DNA of 64,000 nucleotides from Phycisphaerae bacterium (lineage in GTDB: Bacteria > Planctomycetota > Phycisphaerae > Sedimentisphaerales > Anaerobacaceae). Position 1 is the first letter of the stretch. Each line of letters starts with the position of its first letter. Where the stretch lies: assembly GCA_016782865.1 (NCBI GenBank), contig JADHXR010000001.1:61613-125612 (forward strand), given 5' to 3'. The translations under genes were made by a program, and so were the position numbers. Positions 9,501 to 17,728 of the stretch are shown piece after piece. Under the pieces are notes generated by a model. That model had not been told where the DNA came from and ran no database searches. It was given only the letters and a program-made list of their open reading frames with translations.

Positions 9501-12216
9501 AGTGCAGTTTGTAGTCTTTTGGATGCAGAGACAATATCCCCTGCAGAAAGCTTATCGCCGTATTCCATACGCCGGTTGACATCATCGTCCCGGCAATGGA
9601 TTCAGCATCCCGCGGATCCATTTTGTCTGCCCCCGCAATTTCAGTCAGGATACGAAATCCATCATCTTCATTCCCATTCTGGATATACAACCTGGCAATC
9701 TTAAGACGGGTTTTGCTTGTGTTGTCCAGGGTAATAGCCTTTTGCAGCGTCTCGGCCGCCTTTTCCCAGTCACCCTGAGCTTCCTCAACTGCTGCAAGCT
9801 CATAAATCAGCTCAATATCGTCCGTCTGTATGCGGGTTGCTTCCAGCAGGGCCTGCCTGCGTTCCTCATATTTGCCCATCTGCCTGTAGACTTCCGCCAG
9901 TCCGAGAAAGGGCACTGCTGAAGAACGATTCTTTTGTTGTTGATATTTAAGCCTTTGAATCAGTTCCTGACGCTTGCCGGTCTGCCCTGCTGCTTCGGAC
10001 ATATCCCGAACAAAGCGAAGTTTTTCTGAGGCGTTTTGGGCTGTCTCGTATAATCGCCAATAGATACGCTGAGCATCTTCATACTTACCGTCTGATGTGT
10101 GTAGTCTGGCCAGTTGTGACAGAACCTCAGTATTCCCTTCGAACTCACGGTCGGCGGAATCAAGCATATCAATGGCATCCTTGTTCCTGCCAAGCGCACC
10201 GAGAAGCTGTGAATGATATATCCGGGCAGTAGCGCTCGCAGGAGAGATCTTTTCCCATATGAGAACCCACTTGAGCCCGTCCTCGTATCTTGAGGATTTC
10301 TGATAAAGATCTATCAATTCACGAATAAGATCAGGTTCGCGTGTACCTGTCCTGGTTATCAGAAGCTCCATACTTTCAGCCGCACTTGCCCAGTCGCGTC
10401 TGAGACGATAGATGTGAATCTGCTGCCTTGAGGCCATTTCCGGATTGATCGGGGCTGCCTCGGCAAGTACGGCATCTGCCTTGACCGGCAAATTCTGCGA
10501 CTCAAGCAACTCACTCAGCAGACAGCTCTGTTGAATGGTTGGCCTGTCAATCGCCTCAAGCTCTCCGATCAATCTGCCCGCTTTCTCGCCTGAATCGACA
10601 GCAGCCATAATCTGAGATATGGCCGAACGTATCATGGGAAACGTTTTGGCCATCTCCAACTGATGCATGGCCCAGACAACAGCCTTGTCAAATTCCTCCA
10701 GACGAATCGCTATCTTACAGAGATGATTCAAATAGGTCACATCATCAGAGAATTCAACGTACCTGGCCTCGACCCATTCAAGGGCAAGATCATAGTGCCC
10801 CCTTGTGCCTGCGGCATTGGAGGCACGCATCATCATTTGAAGATCGCCTTTGCCGGCAATCATCTTGAGAATGTCCAGGGCCTCGTCTTTTTTGTTATCT
10901 CGAAACAGGAACTGAGCATACACCTGCTGCGCTGTGAGGCTCTCAGGCAAAGCGTCAATCATCTGCTCGTAGACAGTCTGAGCCTGGTCTTTTAATCTGT
11001 ACTGTTCGAGAATACCCCCAACTCGAAGATACGCATATTCGGTCCTGTCGGACAGCGCGAGAAAACGATTCAGCGTCGCCCCGGCTTTGTTGTCCTGCCC
11101 ATTCCTGTGATACAGATCAGCCAGGTTGATCAGAATCTCGCGATCCTGATTATTGTATTCAAACAACTGCTCCAGAAGTGTGATAGCCTTGTCAAATTGC
11201 CCGGCTTCTGTAAGCGTCTCAACATAGGCCTTCTGATTGGCCTTATCACCCGGCGTCACCTTGAGTATCTCTTGAAACATTTCCAGGGCTTCGTCGGCCC
11301 GGCCCATATGGATCAACAGGTTGGCCAATCGCTTTTTCAGGCCCGTACGTTTGGGATGAGTTTTGACAAGACCTGCCAGGTAATCCTTCAAGCCGTCAGT
11401 GTTGTCGTCACGATTAAAAATCTCCTCGATTTGAGAACATATCTGATTCTCGAGCCATGATCCCTGACCAACCATCTCAAGTGTTTGAGCATAGACATCC
11501 AGAGCCTTTTGATTGTCGCCCTTGTATTGATATATATCGCCTTTGCGAAGACTTCGCATCACTGCGTTGTATTTATCTTTTGTGATGGAAATCAGTTTAT
11601 CACTGGTCCCGAGAGCATCATCGAAGAGGCCTTCATTGATCTGCAATTCTATAAGATCTTCGTAAAGCTCCTGATTCTCATTGCTGGTTTCAAGCAACTG
11701 ATTCCACAACTCCGCAGCCTTGTCTTTCTGATTTGTACGGATATAAAGTTCGCCCAGCAATTTACCTGCTTTTTCTGCAATCTCATCGAGACTTATTAAT
11801 TTACGGGCTTTGACAAGGTCTGAAATAGCCGTCTCAAATCTAAGATTACGAGCTTCGGCTTTTGCCTTATAAAACAAGTATTCTACAGTAACAGAGTTAT
11901 ACGCCGGTATATTCCTGTAGAGTTCCAGCGCCTTTGCATCCCGGCCCCGTCGCTCATAAAAGAAGGCCAGCAACAATCTGTTGGCAGTATCGTTTCTTTT
12001 GTCAAGATTAGCCTTGAGAAAAGATTCAAGCTGCTCAATTGTCCCTGTGTCAAGCCATGCATTATAGAATCTGTCATACAAATAGCTGTCGTCGGGACGC
12101 TCTTGTAACAAGGAAAAATACTTTTCAGGTTTGGTGTTTTCCTGCTGGGCGGGACAGAATCGGCAAAGAAACGAAAATGACATCAGCAGGAAAATGCACT
12201 TATTCCTCTTAATCAT
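6589..12216 (-). CDS. Giant secreted TPR-repeat protein
   Basis: About 1875 aa. The ATG at 12216 is chosen over an in-frame GTG 15 bases upstream because GGGGGA lies 8 bases before it and the product then starts MIKRNKCIFLLMSFSFLCRF, a clear signal peptide. Dozens of TPR units follow (for example ALELYRNIP, ALDVYAQTLEM, ALEMFQEILKVTPGD, AITLLEQLFEYNNQDREILI) over roughly residues 40-1000. A more divergent helical half follows, with a QSGPKPAI sequence repeated twice near residue 1640. The tail is Asn/Thr/Arg-rich and basic. It is the first gene of the MoxR operon and probably a periplasmic or envelope scaffold for the VWA proteins. Its size and low-complexity tail are unusual. Confidence 0.8.
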   Translation of the reverse strand: MIKRNKCIFLLMSFSFLCRFCPAQQENTKPEKYFSLLQERPDDSYLYDRFYNAWLDTGTIEQLESFLKANLDKRNDTANRLLLAFFYERRGRDAKALELYRNIPAYNSVTVEYLFYKAKAEARNLRFETAISDLVKARKLISLDEIAEKAGKLLGELYIRTNQKDKAAELWNQLLETSNENQELYEDLIELQINEGLFDDALGTSDKLISITKDKYNAVMRSLRKGDIYQYKGDNQKALDVYAQTLEMVGQGSWLENQICSQIEEIFNRDDNTDGLKDYLAGLVKTHPKRTGLKKRLANLLIHMGRADEALEMFQEILKVTPGDKANQKAYVETLTEAGQFDKAITLLEQLFEYNNQDREILINLADLYHRNGQDNKAGATLNRFLALSDRTEYAYLRVGGILEQYRLKDQAQTVYEQMIDALPESLTAQQVYAQFLFRDNKKDEALDILKMIAGKGDLQMMMRASNAAGTRGHYDLALEWVEARYVEFSDDVTYLNHLCKIAIRLEEFDKAVVWAMHQLEMAKTFPMIRSAISQIMAAVDSGEKAGRLIGELEAIDRPTIQQSCLLSELLESQNLPVKADAVLAEAAPINPEMASRQQIHIYRLRRDWASAAESMELLITRTGTREPDLIRELIDLYQKSSRYEDGLKWVLIWEKISPASATARIYHSQLLGALGRNKDAIDMLDSADREFEGNTEVLSQLARLHTSDGKYEDAQRIYWRLYETAQNASEKLRFVRDMSEAAGQTGKRQELIQRLKYQQQKNRSSAVPFLGLAEVYRQMGKYEERRQALLEATRIQTDDIELIYELAAVEEAQGDWEKAAETLQKAITLDNTSKTRLKIARLYIQNGNEDDGFRILTEIAGADKMDPRDAESIAGTMMSTGVWNTAISFLQGILSLHPKDYKLHYQYAVALEKDGRKAEAMEAFIDLLGFKDEIPGNKDKKIQFSWKRQGMDTNIQRILPAEAVELLRFNQYHSTAYSYQPNRTRYSPLGKTRHFGRRISRPAGRTPNVALPPTVEDLQGFAVSHILALAGDMGATRRSQVKSDLNRYGISNIDVLMDISEFEATDFNGAIDNIASKHPNNKAIQAVWIIHRIEDKGCTLKEAEHVFDMFANSNPRLALIVGLGCYGTDKIASRLFSRSLEMLQDVPDPGYYEAMVISHVLQNEDNRYKLTGPQRELLDRHLVDWYSRLTTTTPYRISIFDHVGSLLARRRDLTEYVRFLDNEVSSYQKRASAVTANLSYRPLIKPLSYPLRNIPDLPDHVVKMVLDGPRYRPSVSSRASKIDPAKLEGYLDKAQNPVLKILIAMVSGRHKDAEKMTGDLLDKDQTSLAAYMLAASLATENDKPLEVIGLLDKARSLSVSPQYMKLIDGAIVASATGLDRQKFPDEISIGKKAVVRLIAQNPKDPAVRMQLAIVSAKTDPENSARHLMAIDKSSMNQAGSEIASWVRDLYGQGRIEEALDTIVVATKYIDSTQDSNNTNFDWIHHLADAFAEQCHHPNCRLYHLYQNNKQQMNTLAGRGGGGYVIQNNTIIRGGVNLGSATRQFLIPSGRSNGSLRENAGAAKIRRKTHDQLCRKMLEVPQLAEAGFSRLLAEAKARDALTDEFTETARHVMLTCEPYKQSGPKPAIQQSGPKPAILRRNSSINPQGVRFICPAEYLVLQAHMKGTLDKLVDEFIPQLKRNNRHDQAEKLKLFADIYTVPPENFFTAVDRLLGNVTQRKPATGQVLADDEVAIQFVIGAYLSRHLNMDQDMNQFILNKIEEDIATRSLVHQRLAEYWLLNLMERDKESARVFLHSLMALYSSPNGKTSGLGNYLGSYLRLLMTHTGNRNVNMPNNTNNRPSGTTTGQNRTNRNTGSRTRVTRSRNARSQGRVKY

Positions 12217-12263
12217 GCAGATATCCCCCACTCTACTTTCATAAAAGAAAACGTCCGCCGACT

Positions 12264-12291
12264 ATTATACCTCTTATACCTCATACGTCAA
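12264..12291 (-). promoter_or_regulatory. Sigma70-type promoter of the TPR/MoxR operon
   Basis: Minus-strand TTGACG (12291-12286), 16-bp spacer, then TATAAT (12269-12264). The -10 is a perfect consensus and the -35 is 5/6. Transcription would start near 12257, about 40 bases before the TPR gene ATG. No other equally good promoter is visible within the operon, so it probably drives the whole set. Confidence 0.65.
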
Positions 12292-12502
12292 CCTAATTCT
12301 CATAAATTCTGTAGCCGTTCTCGGGCAAAACAACTGCACGAGAGCTTCGGCTTTTGCTGCTGCGACAGCAAGGCCGCTTCCTGCTGCGAGCCGAATAATA
12401 AGACGGTTGTGACGCAAATTCGTCACAGTTTTTTCCAAAAGAGAACTTTGATCGAGAAGGTAACTGGATCTTGTCTCGGTAGAAGGCAAATCGATCGCAG
12501 TG
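12292..12502. other. Intergenic region with a terminator-like hairpin
   Basis: Separates the TPR operon from the sulfatase gene. TGTGACG at 12408-12414 pairs with CGTCACA at 12421-12427 and is followed by GTTTTTT, which fits an intrinsic terminator read on the plus strand, although no plus-strand gene leads into it. A 79-aa open frame here (12274-12513, minus) has no recognisable content and overlaps the sulfatase end. Confidence 0.4.
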
Positions 12503-13867
12503 CTATTTGCCAACTTTCGTCTTGAGGGTGATATTGATATCAGGCAGCTTTGCTGGCCATCGGAAGGCCGCTATCAGTTCGAGCATCTCGGAAACGATTT
12601 CCGGATGCTCTCCGGCCAGGTTGCGACTTTCACCGATGTCTGACTCCAGATTGTAGAGCTCCGTCTCATTCGACCCCCTGTCCTTCACATAACCGTAGTA
12701 GTTCTTGCGGTTGGGGACCAGCAGCTTCCATTTTCCCTTGCGGACGCCGTGAAGTTCGTTCCGGCAGAGATAGTAAAGGTGGTCTCGGGCGCCTTCTGCG
12801 CTTTCTCCGAGCAGCAACGCGGTTTGATCGACGCCGTCAATGATCCGGTCTTTCGGGACCTCGTAGCCGGCCAGGGCGGCGAAAGTCGGCATGAAATCCA
12901 CCGTGGAAAAGATGGCGTCGCTCACGCGAGCCGCCGGCACGTGCCCGGGCCAGCGGATAATACAGGGCACGCGAACGCCGCCCTCCCAGGTCGAACCCTT
13001 GCCCTCCCTGAGCGGACCGGATGAGCCCCACGCGACGGCGCCGTTATGCTTGTTTCGCAACGGTTCCTGCATGTTGTTCCAGGGGCCGTTATCTGTCGTG
13101 AATATGACCAACGTGTTGTCTCGCAACCCGAGTTCGTCGATGGCGTCGAGCAGCCTGCCCGTGTGGTAATCCAGCTCTTCAATCACATCGTCGTAGAGAC
13201 CGCCTTTGGATTTATCCTTGAACGCGGCGCTTGCATCGACCACCGAGTGCGCCATCGTATGAGCGAGATACAGCATGAAGGGTTTGTCCTTGTTGGCTTT
13301 GATAAACTCGATGCCCCTGTCGGTGTATCGCCTGGTGAGACTGGCCATGTCACGATCAACGCCTATGGGGTTGCGGTTGTCATAGAGTCTCACCGCCCCG
13401 CCGTCGTTGGCTCCCAATGTTCCCCAGTAATAGTCGAAGCCCTGATCGTTGGGGACCCGGCCCCTGATGTCCTTGCGGTTGGAGACATCCCATTTGCCGA
13501 TGCAGCCGGTACGGTAGCCGGCCGTTTTCAAAAGCTCGGCAAACGTGATCTCACTCTCAGGCATGGACCATCCCTGGCTGCGGACAGGATAGCGGCCGGT
13601 CAGCAGCGCCGACCGCGACGGCCCGCAAACCGGCTGCGCATAGAAATCGGTAAAGCGTGTGCCTTCTTTCGCCAACTTATCCAGTCGGGGCGAGCGGATT
13701 GTTTTGGACCCGTAACAGGCGAGGTCGCCGTAGCCCTGATCATCGGTGAAAACAATCACAAAATTGGGCCTGCGCGTCTGTCCATCAGCCTGCAAGGGCA
13801 ACCGCCCCACCGGACCGGCGGCAAGCGCCGCTGCGCCCAGGCGTTCTAGAAATGTCCTTCGATTCAT
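12503..13867 (-). CDS. Sulfatase (arylsulfatase family, FGly type), exported
   Basis: A 454-aa sulfatase. The start at 13867 gives MNRRTFLERLGAAALA, a Tat-like twin-arginine signal, with AAGGAG upstream; an upstream in-frame start would only add unrelated residues. The metal-binding N-terminus IVFTDDQGYGDLACYGS is present. The formylglycine signature CGPSRSALLTGRYP carries the Cys (about residue 81) that the FGly-generating enzyme would convert. GCIGKWDVSN and FTTDNGPW (second metal site) complete the S1-type core. It would hydrolyse sulfate esters of polysaccharides outside the cytoplasm. No FGly-generating enzyme gene is in the window. The neighbouring FG-GAP protein is on the same strand. 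Substrate unknown. Confidence 0.92.
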   Translation of the reverse strand: MNRRTFLERLGAAALAAGPVGRLPLQADGQTRRPNFVIVFTDDQGYGDLACYGSKTIRSPRLDKLAKEGTRFTDFYAQPVCGPSRSALLTGRYPVRSQGWSMPESEITFAELLKTAGYRTGCIGKWDVSNRKDIRGRVPNDQGFDYYWGTLGANDGGAVRLYDNRNPIGVDRDMASLTRRYTDRGIEFIKANKDKPFMLYLAHTMAHSVVDASAAFKDKSKGGLYDDVIEELDYHTGRLLDAIDELGLRDNTLVIFTTDNGPWNNMQEPLRNKHNGAVAWGSSGPLREGKGSTWEGGVRVPCIIRWPGHVPAARVSDAIFSTVDFMPTFAALAGYEVPKDRIIDGVDQTALLLGESAEGARDHLYYLCRNELHGVRKGKWKLLVPNRKNYYGYVKDRGSNETELYNLESDIGESRNLAGEHPEIVSEMLELIAAFRWPAKLPDINITLKTKVGK

Positions 13868-14046
13868 TGTCTGACACACTCCTTGAACACAAGATGCACC
13901 AGGAAGCACGGCCTGGAAGCTACCCCGTGCCATGCAAGACTCATACAGACGGCTTGATGAAAGAGAATCGTAGCTTTCAACCCTTGAACGGTCAAGGACT
14001 TACTGTACACTGCCTCCTGAATTCACTTCGCCCCCCGCGGTCACGA

Positions 14047-15204
14047 CTAAGATTTGTTTTCGTAGACCCAAACCTTCGGGTTGTACCATCCGATGGAAAT
14101 AATGTCCAGATCGCCGTCTCCGTCGAGATCCACGGCTTGCGTCCCGTCGTGATGGTCGATGGTGTCCTTGCCTCCGCGGTCGATCACGTGCTGTTTCCAT
14201 GCCGTACCTGCGTTGACATTCTCAAAGAGCACCACGCGGTTCTCCTGCTTGCCCCGATGCTCGCCGATGACCACGTCCGGGTCACCGTCTCCGTCGAAGT
14301 CGGCTGTGTCCATGCTGAAGCCCTGGCCGGCAATCACGCCTATTTTATGCCGAGTCCACTTGTTCGTGGGATTCTCGGGGGCTTCGAGCCACCAAACATC
14401 GGTACCATTCTCCAGCGAAATCACAGCGTCCAGCCGGCCGTCTCCGTTGATATCCGCCAGGTCGACGCGGTCGGGGTCGCCCTCGGTGATCTTGTCCATT
14501 CTCAAAGTAGTCCACTTGCCGCCGTCGTTGCGAAGCCAGACGTCACCCAGCAACAGGTCAAGGTCGCCGTCGCGGTCGATGTCCCCATGGTCCAGGTCTT
14601 CGCCCTGAGGAGGACTGCTCACGGTTGTGCTCAGCAGCGTTGACGTCCAGGGGCCCCTCACGGGATCGGCAGGTACGTTCAATGCGTGGATGCCTCCACC
14701 GTCCCGATGCCAGGAGAGTGCGACTCGCAGCTCGTCGCCGAATCGTGCTACTGTACAACCCTGCAGAAAGTCGCCGGCCCCGGTGTAGTTTATGTTCTTC
14801 AATATTTCGAAACGGCCTTTGCCATCATTGCGCGCCCAGACAAACGTGCAGTTCTTGCCAGCCCCCACCCCCTCGGTGCCCACCACGTCGAGATCCCCGT
14901 CACCGTCGAAATCATGCACGGCCGCCATGTTGCGCAGGGGCTCTCCCAGAACGCGGCGAGACCAGGAGACTCCGAAGCTGCCCGGATTCTTCCACCACCA
15001 GCCGCCGGCAATAAGGTCTTTGCGACCATCGTTATCCAGGTCGCCCGCCTGGATGAACATCGCCCGCGCCGGCAAATCGTCAATCTTATGCCGGCTCCAG
15101 GCGTTTTTTTCGGCGCCATCGCAGAAGTCCACGGCCGCCAGAAGGCAAATGATCGTGCCGGCCAAGACAGGCGTGCGATACCTACAGACTCTCTTTTGAA
15201 GCAC
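14047..15204 (-). CDS. Secreted FG-GAP/VCBS repeat protein
   Basis: About 385 aa. The GTG at 15204 follows GGGAGG at a good distance, and the product starts with a signal peptide (VLAGTIICLLAAVDFCDGA). The rest is a run of calcium-binding blade motifs: GDLDNDGRKDL, DFDGDGDLDVV, DIDRDGDLDLL, DINGDGRLDAV, DFDGDGDPDVV and DLDGDGDLDII. This pattern indicates a seven-bladed beta-propeller of the FG-GAP/VCBS kind. Such proteins are common in planctomycete polysaccharide loci and may bind glycans or surfaces. It sits upstream of the sulfatase on the same strand with a 179-base gap. The exact ligand cannot be inferred. Confidence 0.82.
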   Translation of the reverse strand: MLQKRVCRYRTPVLAGTIICLLAAVDFCDGAEKNAWSRHKIDDLPARAMFIQAGDLDNDGRKDLIAGGWWWKNPGSFGVSWSRRVLGEPLRNMAAVHDFDGDGDLDVVGTEGVGAGKNCTFVWARNDGKGRFEILKNINYTGAGDFLQGCTVARFGDELRVALSWHRDGGGIHALNVPADPVRGPWTSTLLSTTVSSPPQGEDLDHGDIDRDGDLDLLLGDVWLRNDGGKWTTLRMDKITEGDPDRVDLADINGDGRLDAVISLENGTDVWWLEAPENPTNKWTRHKIGVIAGQGFSMDTADFDGDGDPDVVIGEHRGKQENRVVLFENVNAGTAWKQHVIDRGGKDTIDHHDGTQAVDLDGDGDLDIISIGWYNPKVWVYENKS

Positions 15205-15585
15205 TCTGCTACCTCCCAAATACGCCTACCCTTACATACATCCGCCGCGATCACGTATGTGGCCGTACCAAACACAGTAGGCCTTGCCGCGTTAAGGTAG
15301 TTCATGCTACCGCTGCCCTCTGCAGGTGTCAACGTCGATTTCTTGAAAAGACCGCAGAAGAAGTGTATGAAAAGCTTGCAGGCTGGATTTCGAGAAGATA
15401 TGTTAGTGCGTTAAGTTGATTACGTGTGTGAATTATGATCTTGGAGATGGAAGATTCGATTTACAGAGGCGACAAATACCGGTTCTCGGTCACAGCGACA
15501 TAGTCCGGTGAGGGTGCCTCAGGAGAGTTGCCTGATCTCGCTTGAAAGAAGAAACCTGAACTGGAACTCAGCGGGAGAATGAATT
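15205..15585. other. Divergent intergenic region
   Basis: Lies between the FG-GAP gene (minus) and the MFS gene (plus), so promoters for both should be here. I see no convincing -35/-10 pair, RNA motif or gene in it. GGGAGA at 15573-15578 is the ribosome-binding site of the MFS gene. Confidence 0.5.
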
Positions 15586-16743
15586 ATGGAAAAAGCAGTA
15601 GCTCTATCGTGTGTATTCGGCCTGGGCATGTGCTTTACACTGCTGGGAGCGATCAGCATCAAGCTGATGCCGCGGCTCAAGATCGATCACGCCGGATTCG
15701 GCTGGCTCATCTCGACTTTCATGTTCTCGTGTCTGATCGCAGTCTTGATAATAGGGGTAACCATCGACAAGGTCGGGCATAAGCCCATAGCGATAGCGGG
15801 TTTTCTCATAACGGGCTTATGCATTCTGGCGATGGCATACGGCAAGAGCTACAAGGTGGCTCTCACAGCGTGCCTTTTCCTGGGCTTTGGAGCGATGGCT
15901 CTCAACACTGTCGGCAACACACTCATTCCTCATGTGTTGTTCGGCGGCAAGAACCAAACGGCCGCGCTCAATCTGGGCAACGTCTCCACGTGCCTGGGAC
16001 TCTTTCTTTCGCCGATGATGGTCAGTTTTCTTTTTCGAAAGACTTCTTACGAGAAGGCCGTCGCTACGCTGGCGGCGATTGCGCTGGCTCCCGTTGTCCT
16101 CGCACTGATGGCCCAATATCCCAAGATCGAAGCTGGCTTCGCGCTTTCGGATGCTTTCGGACTGCTTGGCAACCCCGCTACGCTTCTCGCCGGTCTGGTT
16201 CTTTTCTGCTATATCGCCCTTGAGTCGTCATTCTGTAACTGGCTGCCTCAGTTTGGCAAGGAAGTGATCGGCAGGGCCAAACCCTCTCTTGGTGCAGATG
16301 CGGTGGATGCCTCCTCCCAACGTCTGCTCTCGGTGTTTGCAATCGCAATGATGGTCGGTCGGTTGCTTGCCAGTGCAATCCCGGCCATTGGCACCCATGG
16401 AGTGTGGTTTATCGCCGGCTCTGCGCTGGCTGCGGGTCTAATCGTCCTGGCTATGACCGTAATCAAGAGCCCCTCCCTGGCATGGCTCCTGGCGGCCCTC
16501 GCCGGGCTTGTGTTTGCGCCAGTCTTTCCAACGACCATCGGCGTTACGTTTCCAAGGTTTCCCGACACAGTTCAGGGAAGTCTCTTTGGTATAATCTTTG
16601 CCATCGGCTTGCTCGGTGCGGTAATTGTGCCCAAGGCGATGGGGAACCTTGCCAAAGGCGCATCGATCCAAAAAAGCCTCAAGCTGCTGCTTCCGATTTG
16701 CGCGGCAATGGTCGTCCTGGCGTGGATTTTGAACAAGGTATAA
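15586..16743 (+). CDS. MFS transporter
   Basis: A 385-aa polytopic protein with about 12 hydrophobic segments from the first residue (ALSCVFGLGMCFTLLGAIS) to the last (LKLLLPICAAMVVLAWIL). The loop after helix 2 contains GVTIDKVGHKP, the Major Facilitator motif A (GxxxDrxGrkp). A large glycine-rich segment with TVGNTLIPHVLFG lies in helix 4. It opens the catabolic operon; the E1-alpha frame starts within 30 bases of its stop. It probably imports the sugar or sugar acid degraded by the genes behind it. The substrate is not readable from sequence, and the short length fits the FucP/sugar-type MFS. Confidence 0.85.
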   Translation: MEKAVALSCVFGLGMCFTLLGAISIKLMPRLKIDHAGFGWLISTFMFSCLIAVLIIGVTIDKVGHKPIAIAGFLITGLCILAMAYGKSYKVALTACLFLGFGAMALNTVGNTLIPHVLFGGKNQTAALNLGNVSTCLGLFLSPMMVSFLFRKTSYEKAVATLAAIALAPVVLALMAQYPKIEAGFALSDAFGLLGNPATLLAGLVLFCYIALESSFCNWLPQFGKEVIGRAKPSLGADAVDASSQRLLSVFAIAMMVGRLLASAIPAIGTHGVWFIAGSALAAGLIVLAMTVIKSPSLAWLLAALAGLVFAPVFPTTIGVTFPRFPDTVQGSLFGIIFAIGLLGAVIVPKAMGNLAKGASIQKSLKLLLPICAAMVVLAWILNKV

Positions 16744-16768
16744 GCATGTGGTGAGGAAAAGTATAAAG

Positions 16769-17728
16769 ATGTACTCCCGTCAGTTTCTTGAAGAACTCTA
16801 CCGAACAGTCTATACCATCCGAGTGTTTGAGACCGAGTGTATCAAGCTCTATCGTCAGGGTTTGATTATCGGCTACTTTCATCCTTACCTTGGTGAGGAA
16901 GCTATTGCCACCGGTGTCTGCGCGGCTTTGCGCAAGGATGACTATATCGTCAGCACGCATCGCGGTCACGGCCATTGCATCGCCAGAGGCGGTGAGCTGA
17001 AGAAGATGGTGGCCGAAGTCCTGGGCAGAGAGGCCGGCTATTGCCGCGGCCGGGGTGGATCCATGCACATCGCCGACCTAAAAACAGGCAACATCGGCGC
17101 CAACGGGATCGTCGGCGCCGGCATCCCGATCGGCGTCGGCGCGGGTCTCGGCATATATGTCAGAGGAGGCGATCAGGTCGTGGCGATCTTCTTCTCCGAC
17201 GGGGCATGCAACAACGGAGTTTTCGCCGAGTCTCTGAATCTGGCGGCGATATGGGATTTGCCCGTGGTGTTTGTCCTGGAGAACAATCAATACGCGGTTT
17301 CGAGCCCGATCGAGGAGATGAGCCGGATCCCCGACCTCCACAGACGGGCAGAAGGGTATGGGGTAGCGGCTTACGCCGTGGACGGCAATGATGTCCTGGC
17401 AGTCTACGAGAAAACCACAGAAGCGATCGAAGCCTGTCGAAGCGGCAAAGGCCCGGTAATGGTAGAGGCGAAAACCTATCGCCACGGAGGGCATCACGTG
17501 AACGACCCGGGATTGTATATGCCCGAAGAGAGGCTCGAGTACTACAAGGCCAGAGACCCTGTAAAACTGGCCCGAGAGCATCTCGCGGCACAGGGCCAGT
17601 GCAGCGAGTGTGACATAACGACTATCGAACAACAGGTGCTGGAGGCGATGGAGCAGGCGGTCGAATATGCGAAGGATTGTCCGGCGCCTTCGGTGGAAGA
17701 ATTTCTCAAAGAGGTTGAGCAAAATTGA
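16769..17728 (+). CDS. TPP-dependent 2-oxoacid/acetoin dehydrogenase E1 component, alpha subunit
   Basis: About 319 aa. I take the ATG at 16769 (MYSRQFLEELYRTVYTIRVFE), which matches where this family starts; in-frame GTGs at 16748 and 16751 are alternatives. Family features are GYFHPYLGEEAIATGV, DYIVSTHRGHGH (active-site His loop), GGSMHIADLKTGN, and the TPP/Mg motif in FSDGACNNGVFAES ending LPVVFVLENNQYAVS. The later GHHVNDPGLYMPEERLEYY is the mobile active-site loop. The beta gene starts inside this stop codon, so the subunits are coupled. It would decarboxylate a 2-oxo acid or acetoin-like substrate and pass the acyl group to a lipoyl domain, here probably the one in the downstream lipoyl-HAD protein. 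Confidence 0.88.
   Translation: MYSRQFLEELYRTVYTIRVFETECIKLYRQGLIIGYFHPYLGEEAIATGVCAALRKDDYIVSTHRGHGHCIARGGELKKMVAEVLGREAGYCRGRGGSMHIADLKTGNIGANGIVGAGIPIGVGAGLGIYVRGGDQVVAIFFSDGACNNGVFAESLNLAAIWDLPVVFVLENNQYAVSSPIEEMSRIPDLHRRAEGYGVAAYAVDGNDVLAVYEKTTEAIEACRSGKGPVMVEAKTYRHGGHHVNDPGLYMPEERLEYYKARDPVKLAREHLAAQGQCSECDITTIEQQVLEAMEQAVEYAKDCPAPSVEEFLKEVEQN

Noticed and set aside
12274..12513. 79-aa minus ORF between the TPR and sulfatase genes
   Set aside because: It contains the terminator-like hairpin and the TPR promoter region, overlaps the sulfatase end and has no recognisable sequence.
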